Part shown: positions 1-6,716 of the stretch, one piece after another | Layout of the letters: each line of letters starts with the position of its first letter | Numbering within the stretch: the stretch's first letter is position 1 | NCBI GenBank assembly: GCA_031276435.1 | Contig: JAISNB010000194.1 | Coordinates: forward strand, 1-6,716 | Reading direction: 5' to 3' | Source: Burkholderiaceae bacterium | GTDB taxonomy: Bacteria; Pseudomonadota; Gammaproteobacteria; Burkholderiales; Burkholderiaceae_C | DNA length: 6,716 nt | Notes under the pieces: model-generated | Told to the model about the DNA's origin: nothing | Databases searched by the model: none | What the model saw: the letters and a program-made list of their open reading frames with translations, nothing else | Translations under genes and position numbers: made by a program

Positions 1-689
1 GCCTGAACCTGCTCAACAAGCCGGGCGTCAACATCTCGACGGCGGAAGACCCTTCTGAAATCAACATGCCAGGCGTCAACCAGGTCAACGTCAACGAGAA
101 GGCGGGCCTGACATTTGCCTCTGCGCTGAGGTCTTTTCTGCGCCAGGATCCGGACATCATCATGGTGGGCGAAATCCGCGACCTGGAAACCGCCGACATC
201 GCCATCAAGGCTGCGCAAACCGGCCACTTGGTGCTCTCTACGCTGCACACCAACGACGCGCCCACCACATTGACGCGCTTGCGCAATATGGGGGTCGCCC
301 CGTTCAACATTGCCTCAAGCGTCATCCTGATCACGGCGCAGCGCCTGGCACGGCGCCTGTGCCCCAATTGCAAGGCGCCCGTTGATGTCCCGCGCGAAGC
401 TTTGCTGCAAGCCGGTTTTGAGGCATCAGACCTGGACGGCAGTTGGACGCCTCATGGCCCCGTGGGGTGCTCGGCCTGCAACAACGGGTACAAAGGCCGG
501 GTTGGCATTTATGAAGTCATGCCGATCACCGAAGAAATCCAGCGGATCATTTTGTCTGACGGCAGTGCGCTGGACATTGCGCAGCAAGCGCGCCAGCAGG
601 GTGTGCGCTCACTGCGCAGTTCAGGCTTGCACAAAGTCATGCAGGGCATAACTTCGCTTGAAGAAGTGATTGCCGTCACCAACGAATAA
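1..689 (+). CDS. pilB: Type IV pilus extension ATPase PilB, C-terminal part (5' end outside window)
   Basis: This is the hexameric cytoplasmic ATPase that powers type IV pilus extension at the inner-membrane base. The frame is open from base 3 with no start, so only the last 228 residues are present; the N-terminal domain and the Walker A loop lie upstream. Visible in order are the Asp-box (ISTAEDPSEI, about bases 33-62), the Walker B segment (DIIMVGEIRD, about 153-182) with its catalytic Glu, the His-box (TGHLVLSTLHTND, about 219-257), and a tetracysteine zinc site made of CPNC (about 360-371) and CSAC (about 468-479). The stop is TAA at 687-689. GspE of type II secretion shares this architecture, but the pilC and pilD neighbours and the close match to remembered PilB sequence favour PilB. 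The ATG at 66 is internal, because homology continues upstream of it. Confidence 0.95.
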   Translation, partial: LNLLNKPGVNISTAEDPSEINMPGVNQVNVNEKAGLTFASALRSFLRQDPDIIMVGEIRDLETADIAIKAAQTGHLVLSTLHTNDAPTTLTRLRNMGVAPFNIASSVILITAQRLARRLCPNCKAPVDVPREALLQAGFEASDLDGSWTPHGPVGCSACNNGYKGRVGIYEVMPITEEIQRIILSDGSALDIAQQARQQGVRSLRSSGLHKVMQGITSLEEVIAVTNE

Positions 690-707
690 CAACGGATCGG
701 GCCGTTG
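690..707 (+). repeat. Small inverted repeat just after the pilB stop
   Basis: CAACGG at 690-695 is the reverse complement of CCGTTG at 702-707, giving a 6-bp stem with a 6-nt loop directly after the pilB TAA. No T-run follows, so it does not look like an intrinsic terminator. It could be an mRNA stem between pilB and pilC, for example a processing or stability element. It is short enough to be chance. Confidence 0.35.
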
Positions 708-717
708 CAGGATTAAC

Positions 718-725
718 AGAGAGGA
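718..725 (+). promoter_or_regulatory. Ribosome binding site of pilC
   Basis: AGAGAGGA is purine-rich, with GAGG close to the Shine-Dalgarno consensus, and lies 9 nt before the pilC ATG at 735. It is the clearest ribosome binding site in the window, supports that start, and fits pilC being the only + strand gene here not overlapping or nearly touching its upstream neighbour. Confidence 0.7.
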
Positions 726-734
726 TCGTCAGTC

Positions 735-1958
735 ATGGCTACACGCGTTGCTCAGGCCAACAGGCAAAAAGAATTTGTTTTTGAGTGGGACGGCAAGGAC
801 CGCAATGGGCGGGCCGTGAATGGCGAAATCCGTGCTCCGACTGAAGCGCAGGTTCAGGCCATACTGCGCCGCCAGGGTATTGTGATCAACCGGATCAAGA
901 AGCGCCGCAATCTTTCCGCCAAGTCGATCAAGCCCAAGGACATTGCGATTTTCACGCGCCAGTTGGCCACCATGATGAAATCTGGCGTGCCGTTGTTGCA
1001 GGCATTCGACATTGTGGGGCGCGGCAATTCCAATGGCAGCGTGACCAAGCTGCTCAATGATATTCGTGCCGACGTTGAAACAGGTACACCGCTGTCGGCA
1101 GCTTTCCGCAGGCATCCCAAGTATTTCAATGCCTTGTACTGCAACCTGGTCGAGGCAGGCGAGGCTGCGGGTATCCTGGAAGACTTGCTGGATCGCCTGG
1201 CGGTTTATCTGGAAAAAACCGAAAACATCAAGGCCAAGATCAGATCAGCGATGATGTACCCGACGGCAGTGGTTGTTGTTGCGTTTGCTGTCGTGGCGGT
1301 GATCATGATTTTCGTGATCCCGCAGTTCAAGGACACCTTTGCATCTTTTGGCGCAACTCTGCCAGCGCCCACCTTGCTGGTCATGGCCATCAGCGAATTT
1401 TTTACCAGCTACTGGTGGGCGATTCTTTTGGCGCTTGGCGGTGGCATCTTCTTTTTCTTCCAGGCCTGGAAACGCAGCGAAAAAGTGCAGGCGTTCATGG
1501 ATCGCCTTTTGCTGAATCTGCCGATTTTTGGCGATTTGATCAGGAAAGCGGTGGTCGCGCGCTGGACACGCACCTTGTCGACCATGTTTGCCGCTGGCGT
1601 CCCGCTGGTGGAGGCGCTGGATTCGGTTGGCGGGGCAGCGGGCAATTCGGTCTACAGCATTGCGACCCGGAAAATCCAGCAAGATGTCTCAACGGGCACC
1701 AACCTGACTTCTGCCATGGGCAGCGCCAATGTGTTTCCTTCCATGGTGCTGCAAATGGCTGCCATTGGCGAAGAGTCGGGCGCGCTCGATCACATGCTGG
1801 GCAAGGCGGCCGACTTTTATGAAGCCGAGGTCGATGAAATGGTTGCGGGCTTGTCCAGCCTGATGGAGCCGCTCATCATCGTGTTCCTCGGCGGCATCAT
1901 TGGCGGCATTGTGGTGGCCATGTATCTGCCAATCTTCAAGCTGGGCCAGGTAATGTAA
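735..1958 (+). CDS. pilC: Type IV pilus inner-membrane platform protein PilC
   Basis: PilC is the polytopic inner-membrane platform of the type IV pilus machine. It couples the PilB and PilT motors to pilin assembly. The 407-residue length is normal for the family. Two T2SSF repeats are visible, at about residues 72-195 and 275-397; each has the recurrent 'TRQLATMMKSGVPLLQA' / 'TRTLSTMFAAGVPLVEA' type opening and a later 'EAGEAAGILED' / 'AIGEESGALDH' block. Hydrophobic segments at about 176-196, 224-244 and 379-400 are the expected three membrane helices. The ATG at 735 is preceded by a good ribosome binding site. The stop TAA shares its last base with the pilD start. GspF of type II secretion is a close relative, but the pilB and pilD context favours PilC. 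Third-position A/T looks more frequent here than in coaE or queA. Confidence 0.96.
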   Translation: MATRVAQANRQKEFVFEWDGKDRNGRAVNGEIRAPTEAQVQAILRRQGIVINRIKKRRNLSAKSIKPKDIAIFTRQLATMMKSGVPLLQAFDIVGRGNSNGSVTKLLNDIRADVETGTPLSAAFRRHPKYFNALYCNLVEAGEAAGILEDLLDRLAVYLEKTENIKAKIRSAMMYPTAVVVVAFAVVAVIMIFVIPQFKDTFASFGATLPAPTLLVMAISEFFTSYWWAILLALGGGIFFFFQAWKRSEKVQAFMDRLLLNLPIFGDLIRKAVVARWTRTLSTMFAAGVPLVEALDSVGGAAGNSVYSIATRKIQQDVSTGTNLTSAMGSANVFPSMVLQMAAIGEESGALDHMLGKAADFYEAEVDEMVAGLSSLMEPLIIVFLGGIIGGIVVAMYLPIFKLGQVM

Positions 1959-2803
1959 TGCCGCCAGATGTGTTGTGGATGCAGATCGCGTGCGGCGGTC
2001 TGCTCGGGTTTGTGGTAGGCAGTTTTTTGAATGTGGTGGTTTACCGCCTGCCCAAGATGATGGAAATGCAATGGCTGGCCGAATGCGCCGAACTGACCGG
2101 CCAGCAAAGCGCCCCGGAGCCGGAGCGATTCAACCTGTGGGTGCCGCATTCCAGATGCCCGGGTTGCGGCCACGCGATTCGCTGGTTCGAGAACATTCCC
2201 GTTCTCAGCTACGTGTTTTTGCGCGGCAAATGCTCCGCTTGCGGCGCGCACATTTCCATTCGCTACCCTCTGGTTGAATTGGGTACGGGGCTGCTTTTTG
2301 CCTATTGTGTCTGGCGCTGGAACTGGCAGTGGAGCGCATTGGCATGGTGCGGGTTTTCGGCCACCCTGGTTGCATTGACGCTGATCGACTGGGACACCAC
2401 GCTGCTGCCCGACAGCCTGACCTTGCCGCTGCTTTGGGCCGGGTTGATTGCCGCGCAACTGGAGTGGACCGGGGTGGGGCTGCCCAACGCGCTGTGGGGC
2501 GCCGTGGCCGGTTACATGTCGCTCTGGCTGGTGTATTGGGCATTCAAGCTGGCCACGGGCAAGGAGGGCATGGGGTTTGGCGATTTCAAGCTGTTTGCCG
2601 CGCTGGGCGCGTGGTTTGGCTGGCAGGCGCTGGTGCCCATTATTTTGATTGCTTCCGTGATTGGCGCGCTGGTGGGTCTGGCCATGAAGGCCAGGCAGTC
2701 ATTGCGCGAAGGGGGCGTCGTCCCCTTTGGCCCTTTTCTGTCTCTTGGCGGTATCACGGCCATGGTGTTGGGGCCTCAGGTTATTTTGCGGGCGATTCTT
2801 TGA
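1958..2803 (+). CDS. pilD: Prepilin leader peptidase / N-methyltransferase PilD
   Basis: PilD is the bifunctional inner-membrane aspartyl protease that cleaves the leader peptide of type IV prepilins and pseudopilins, then N-methylates the new N-terminal residue. The 281-residue protein has the N-terminal GSFLNVVVYRLPKMM block (21-35). It also has the cytoplasmic tetracysteine domain (C67, C70, C92, C95) of the bifunctional form, and both catalytic aspartates by alignment with Pseudomonas PilD (D149, D213): D144 in LIDWDTTLLPD and D209 in GMGFGDFKL. About seven or eight hydrophobic helices are apparent. The ATG at 1958 overlaps the pilC stop by one base (TAATG), with an AGG 7 nt upstream, so translation is probably coupled to pilC. 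If type II secretion exists elsewhere in the genome, the same enzyme may serve it. Confidence 0.96.
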   Translation: MPPDVLWMQIACGGLLGFVVGSFLNVVVYRLPKMMEMQWLAECAELTGQQSAPEPERFNLWVPHSRCPGCGHAIRWFENIPVLSYVFLRGKCSACGAHISIRYPLVELGTGLLFAYCVWRWNWQWSALAWCGFSATLVALTLIDWDTTLLPDSLTLPLLWAGLIAAQLEWTGVGLPNALWGAVAGYMSLWLVYWAFKLATGKEGMGFGDFKLFAALGAWFGWQALVPIILIASVIGALVGLAMKARQSLREGGVVPFGPFLSLGGITAMVLGPQVILRAIL

Positions 2804-2804
2804 C

Positions 2805-3440
2805 GTGCGCATTGGTTTGACGGGCGGCATTGGCAGCGGCAAAAGCACGGTGGGCGCATTGTTGGCGCGTTGCGGCGCGGCCCTGATCGATTCAGACGCC
2901 ATTGCCCGCGCCAGCACGGCATCTGGCGGCGCGGCCATGTCGGCCGTGGTGCGCGAGTTTGGCGCGCGCGTGCAGGATGCCAGCGGCGCGATGGACAGGA
3001 GCGCCATGCGTGCGCTGGCGTTTGGCGACGCGCGCGCGCGCCAGCGTTTGCAGGCCATCATTCACCCCATCGTCCAAGCGCAGGCGCAGGCGCAGGCCGA
3101 TGCCGCCATCCAGGCTGGCGCGCACTGCGTGGTGTTCGACGTGCCGCTGCTGGCCGAAGCGGGCGCCCACTGGCGGCACGTGCTGGATCGCGTTCTGGTG
3201 GTGGATTGCCCACCCGGCGTGCAAATCGAGCGCGTCATGGCGCGCAACGGCTGGCCTGAAACACAGGTGCGCCAGGTCATGGCGGCGCAGGCCTCGCGCG
3301 CGCAGCGCCTGGCCATTGCCGACGCTGTGCTGTTCAATGGCGCAGAAGTGGCCCTGGCCGCGCTGGCGCAAAAGGTCGAGGCTCTGGCGCAACGCTTCGG
3401 GCTTATGATTCTGGCAAATTCCGCCAACCGCTTGGCTTGA
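2805..3440 (+). CDS. coaE: Dephospho-CoA kinase
   Basis: CoaE catalyses the last step of coenzyme A synthesis, ATP-dependent phosphorylation of the 3'-hydroxyl of dephospho-CoA, in the cytoplasm. Translation from GTG at 2805 gives 211 residues (E. coli 206) and places the P-loop GGIGSGKST at residues 7-15, as in the family. Other family marks are LIDSDAIAR (D29, D31), IIHPIV (85-90), VFDVPLLAEAG (110-120), RVLVVDCPP (129-137) and the late AQASRAQRLAIADAV (161-175). An in-frame ATG at 2727 would add 26 residues overlapping pilD and is rejected because the family starts right before the RIGLTGG block. The GTG follows the pilD stop by one base and has no strong ribosome binding site, suggesting coupling. 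The usual NDG-like motif near residue 178 reads NGAE. Residues 90-99 contain an Ala-Gln repeat. Confidence 0.95.
   Translation: MRIGLTGGIGSGKSTVGALLARCGAALIDSDAIARASTASGGAAMSAVVREFGARVQDASGAMDRSAMRALAFGDARARQRLQAIIHPIVQAQAQAQADAAIQAGAHCVVFDVPLLAEAGAHWRHVLDRVLVVDCPPGVQIERVMARNGWPETQVRQVMAAQASRAQRLAIADAVLFNGAEVALAALAQKVEALAQRFGLMILANSANRLA
3029..3041 (+). repeat. CG dinucleotide run inside coaE
   Basis: Six CG dinucleotides in a row (3029-3040) plus one further C encode the Ala-Arg-Ala-Arg part of CoaE. Alternating purine-pyrimidine runs of this kind can adopt Z-DNA and can slip, but this one is short and coding. Confidence 0.5.
3078..3095 (+). repeat. Three tandem GCGCAG hexamers inside coaE
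   Basis: GCGCAG occurs three times in tandem, encoding Ala-Gln repeats at about CoaE residues 92-97. The unit is a multiple of three, so gain or loss of a copy would keep the frame. The position is just after the conserved HPIV motif, in a helix expected to tolerate length change. Confidence 0.6.
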
Positions 3441-3452
3441 GTTGAGACTTGC

Positions 3453-4208
3453 GTGATTCTTTACGAATACCCCTTCAACGAGCGCATCCGCACCTATTTG
3501 CGGCTGGAGCATCTGTTTTTACGCCTCGGAGAGCTGGTGAGCCGAGACAGCGCACTAGATCACCATTTTGCGCTGGTGACGCTGTTCGACACGCTGGATG
3601 TGAGTGGCCGCGCTGAGCTGAAATCCGATTTGCTCAAGGAGCTGGAGCGGCAAAAAAACGCTTTGCTGGCTTTCCGCGGCAACCCGGCCATCTCGGAGTC
3701 CACGCTTGACGGCGTTGTGTCCAGGCTCGAAGATGTCCATGGCCGCCTGAATCAGCAGTCGGGCAAGATCGGCCACGGCCTGCTGGACAACGAATGGCTG
3801 ATGGGCGTGCGCAGCCGCGCCGTGATTCCGGCGGGTACCTGCTCGTTCGATTTGCCAGCCTACCATGCATGGCAGCAGCATCCCGCCGCCGAGCGACGCC
3901 AGGACTTACTGGGCTGGATCCAGCGGTTCGAGCCTGCCGCTGACGCCGTGCGGCTGCTGCTGCAAATGCTGCGCGAATCCTGCAAGATGCAAATGGTGGC
4001 CGCCACAGGCGGGCAGTTCCAGCAAAACCTGCCAGCGGGCCGCACGTTTCAGCTTCTGCGGCTGAGGATCAAGTCATCGCTTGGCCTGATTCCCGAGATC
4101 AGCGGCAACCGGCTCGTAACGTCCGTGCGCCTGATGCGCCAGGACGAGGCGGGCAAGCTCCAGGCCGCCAGGGAAGATGCCACATTTGAGTTGGGTTTGT
4201 GCGCATGA
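3453..4208 (+). CDS. zapD: Cell division protein ZapD (YacF family)
   Basis: ZapD binds and cross-links FtsZ filaments and promotes Z-ring assembly at midcell. The 251-residue product (E. coli 247) matches the family along its length: YEYPFNERIRTYLRLEHLF at 4-22, LLKELERQ at 60-67, CSFDLPAYHAW at 130-140, LLRLRI at 201-206 and LIPEISGN at 212-219. It is soluble, largely alpha-helical in the N-terminal half, with no signal peptide or membrane segment. GTG at 3453 is chosen because the frame has an in-frame stop at 3438 (the coaE stop) and no other start codon in between; homology begins with the next residues (ILYEYPFNE). The gap to coaE is 12 bp with only a weak GAG as ribosome binding site. 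The coaE-zapD-yacG order is also known in E. coli. Confidence 0.94.
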   Translation: MILYEYPFNERIRTYLRLEHLFLRLGELVSRDSALDHHFALVTLFDTLDVSGRAELKSDLLKELERQKNALLAFRGNPAISESTLDGVVSRLEDVHGRLNQQSGKIGHGLLDNEWLMGVRSRAVIPAGTCSFDLPAYHAWQQHPAAERRQDLLGWIQRFEPAADAVRLLLQMLRESCKMQMVAATGGQFQQNLPAGRTFQLLRLRIKSSLGLIPEISGNRLVTSVRLMRQDEAGKLQAAREDATFELGLCA

Positions 4209-4471
4209 GCGGCGGCGCTGACAAAAAAAGCAAGGCGGCTGGCGCTGGTGGCGGCAGCGCCCAATCTGGTGGAACCGCCATCAAGCCGCGCACGGTGCGC
4301 TGTCCGGCGTGCGGCGGGCCGAGCGTGTACGCGCCAGAAAATCCGTTTCGCCCTTTTTGCAGCCAGCGTTGCAAGTTCCAGGATTTGGGCGCCTGGGCCA
4401 GCGAGCGGTTTCGCGTGGATGCCGGGGAAGAGCCAATCGTCTCCGATCAGGCGCACGACGCGGGCTTTTGA
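4205..4471 (+). CDS. yacG: DNA gyrase inhibitor YacG, zinc-finger protein
   Basis: YacG is a small zinc protein; the E. coli member binds GyrB and blocks DNA binding by gyrase. From ATG at 4205 it is 88 residues. The zinc finger is CPAC (C33, C36) followed by the signature NPFRPFCSQRCK with C52 and C56, then DLGAWASERFRV, all typical of the family. The E. coli protein is about 65 residues with its first Cys at position 9, so this one carries roughly 24 extra N-terminal residues, rich in Gly, Ala, Ser and Lys and probably disordered. The ATG overlaps the zapD stop as ATGA, indicating coupled translation. An in-frame GTG at 4199 would add two residues and is less likely. It is the last gene of the + strand block; mutT, which follows yacG in E. 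coli, is not here. Confidence 0.92.
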   Translation: MSGGADKKSKAAGAGGGSAQSGGTAIKPRTVRCPACGGPSVYAPENPFRPFCSQRCKFQDLGAWASERFRVDAGEEPIVSDQAHDAGF

Positions 4472-4501
4472 CCTCTTGCCGCCGCCGCGCCCACGCGCTT
4501 G

Positions 4502-5674
<1,173 letters not shown>

Positions 5675-5693
5675 GGCGCAATGGATGGTGTGT

Positions 5694-6716
5694 TTACGGC
5701 CCTGCTCGCTGCAACAGCATGGCGTCGCCATAACTGAAGAAGCGGTAACACTGGCCAATGGCGTGCCGGTACAACGCCATGACGTGGTCATAACCGGCAA
5801 AGGCGCTGACCAGCATCATCAGCGTGCTTCTGGGCAAGTGGAAATTGGTGATGAGCACATCCACCACGGCAAAGGCAAACCCCGGCGTGATGAAGATGTT
5901 GGTATCGCCCTCGGCGGCGCCGCTGGCCGACCAGCTTTCGAGCGCGCGCACACTGGTCGTGCCCACGGCCACCACGCGCCCGCCGCGCGCGCGGCAATCG
6001 GCAATGGCCGCCCGCGTGCTGGCGGGCACGCTGTAGCGTTCGTGGTGCATGGTGTGCTCGGCCAGATTCTCGGTTTTGACGGGCTGGAAAGTGCCAACGC
6101 CCACATGCAGGGTAATGGCAGCGCTTTGCACGCCGCGCGCGGCCAGCGCGGCCAGCAAAGCGGCGTCAAAATGCAGCGCGGCTGTCGGCGCGGCCACAGC
6201 GCCCGGATTTTTGGCAAAAACGGTTTGGTAGCGCGTGGCGTCCTCGGCTGTATCGGCGTGGGTGATGTAAGGCGGTAGCGGCACATGGCCGTGTGCGGCC
6301 ATCAGCGCGCAAGGCTCTTTTGAAAAACGCAGCCGGAACAGCGGCCCGTCCCCCGTGGGCCAGCGCCCGAGCAATTCGGCCTCAAAGCCGCCATCCATTT
6401 GCAGCACCGCACCGGGCCGGGGCTTTTTGCTGACCTTCATGTGCGCGGCCACTTCGTTGCCCTGCAGCACGCGCTCCACCAGCAACTCCAGCTTGCCGCC
6501 ACTGGGCTTGCGGCCAAACAGCCGCGCCTTGATCACCTGCGTGTCGTTGAACACAAGCAAATCGCCACGGCACAAGCACTGCGGCAAGTCTTTGAACAAG
6601 CGATCCACCGGCGCGCCGCCAGTGCCGTCCAGCAAGCGCGAGGCGCTGCGCTCGGGCGCGGGGTGCTGCGCGATCAAATCACTCGCAAGCGCGAAATCGA
6701 AATCGCGGGTGCTAAA
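5694..6716 (-). CDS. queA: S-adenosylmethionine:tRNA ribosyltransferase-isomerase QueA (start codon outside window)
   Basis: QueA transfers and isomerises the ribosyl part of S-adenosylmethionine onto preQ1-modified tRNA, making epoxyqueuosine. The frame is open to the window edge, giving 340 residues; the first visible ones (FSTRDFDFALASDLIAQHP) match the family N-terminus, so only a few residues and the start codon are missing. The TTG at 6677 is therefore internal. Family motifs in order are LLVFNDTQVIKARLFG, GGKLELLVERVL, HVPLPPYI, RYQTVFAKNPGAVAAPT, TLHVGVGTFQPV, VVAVGTTSVRALES, DVLITNFHLPRSTLMMLV and RFFSYGDAMLL. The stop TAA is at 5694-5696, 19 bp before tgt. The widely seen PTAGLHF motif reads PTAALHF here (Ala at 6177-6179). 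Any promoter or preQ1 riboswitch would lie to the right of the window. Confidence 0.96.
   Translation of the reverse strand, partial: FSTRDFDFALASDLIAQHPAPERSASRLLDGTGGAPVDRLFKDLPQCLCRGDLLVFNDTQVIKARLFGRKPSGGKLELLVERVLQGNEVAAHMKVSKKPRPGAVLQMDGGFEAELLGRWPTGDGPLFRLRFSKEPCALMAAHGHVPLPPYITHADTAEDATRYQTVFAKNPGAVAAPTAALHFDAALLAALAARGVQSAAITLHVGVGTFQPVKTENLAEHTMHHERYSVPASTRAAIADCRARGGRVVAVGTTSVRALESWSASGAAEGDTNIFITPGFAFAVVDVLITNFHLPRSTLMMLVSAFAGYDHVMALYRHAIGQCYRFFSYGDAMLLQRAGP

Noticed and set aside
1817..2458. A 213-codon - strand open frame antisense to the pilC end and pilD.
   Set aside because: It is in codon register with pilD and has no family features; pilD carries all of its catalytic motifs.
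2727..2804. Possible upstream ATG start for coaE adding 26 residues.
   Set aside because: It would overlap pilD by 77 bases, and the family N-terminus begins immediately before RIGLTGGIGSGKST, which fits GTG at 2805.
2892..3512. A 206-codon - strand open frame antisense to coaE.
   Set aside because: It is in codon register with coaE, with a His/Arg/Ala-rich shadow composition and no recognisable domain.
5675..5800. Possible N-terminal extension of tgt by 42 codons into queA.
   Set aside because: The extension has no homology that I recognise and overlaps the queA coding end, while the ATG at 5674 aligns with the normal Tgt start.
6168..6188. PTAALHF in QueA in place of the widely seen PTAGLHF.
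   Set aside because: A Gly-to-Ala change in this motif could matter, but I believe it recurs in Burkholderiales QueA and cannot verify this here. All other motifs are intact, so I do not treat it as a defect.

Overview
The window reads as ordinary chromosome of a betaproteobacterium, most likely Burkholderiales and plausibly Comamonadaceae. That placement rests on remembered family sequences, the gene order and the GC-rich codon use; no search was possible. Almost every base is coding. Intergenic gaps are at most 45 bp, and there are no RNA genes, insertion sequences, CRISPR arrays or integration signatures.

Left part, + strand (1-4471): six genes run head to tail. They are the 3' end of pilB (type IV pilus extension ATPase), pilC (inner-membrane platform), pilD (prepilin peptidase/methylase), coaE (dephospho-CoA kinase), zapD (FtsZ-ring protein) and yacG (zinc-finger gyrase inhibitor). 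Junctions tighten downstream: 45 bp between pilB and pilC, a 1-nt TAATG overlap for pilC/pilD, 1 bp between pilD and coaE, 12 bp between coaE and zapD, and a 4-nt ATGA overlap for zapD/yacG. This suggests one polycistronic, translationally coupled unit. coaE and zapD start with GTG. The promoter lies upstream of the window.

Right part, - strand (4502-6716): queA (its start codon just off the right edge) followed by tgt, 19 bp apart. These two enzymes act in queuosine tRNA modification. Tgt exchanges the wobble guanine for preQ1, and QueA adds the epoxycyclopentane ring from S-adenosylmethionine. The two blocks converge, with only 30 bp between the yacG and tgt stop codons and no classical intrinsic terminator.

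The genes all appear intact within the window and carry their family motifs. I see no previously undescribed system. The details most worth a second look are a glycine-rich insertion of about 13 residues inside the Tgt zinc site, a Gly/Ala/Ser-rich N-terminal extension on YacG, and two small inverted repeats (after pilB, and at the convergent tgt/yacG ends). The long additional open frames, many of them antisense to real genes, are best explained as shadows of GC-rich codon use.
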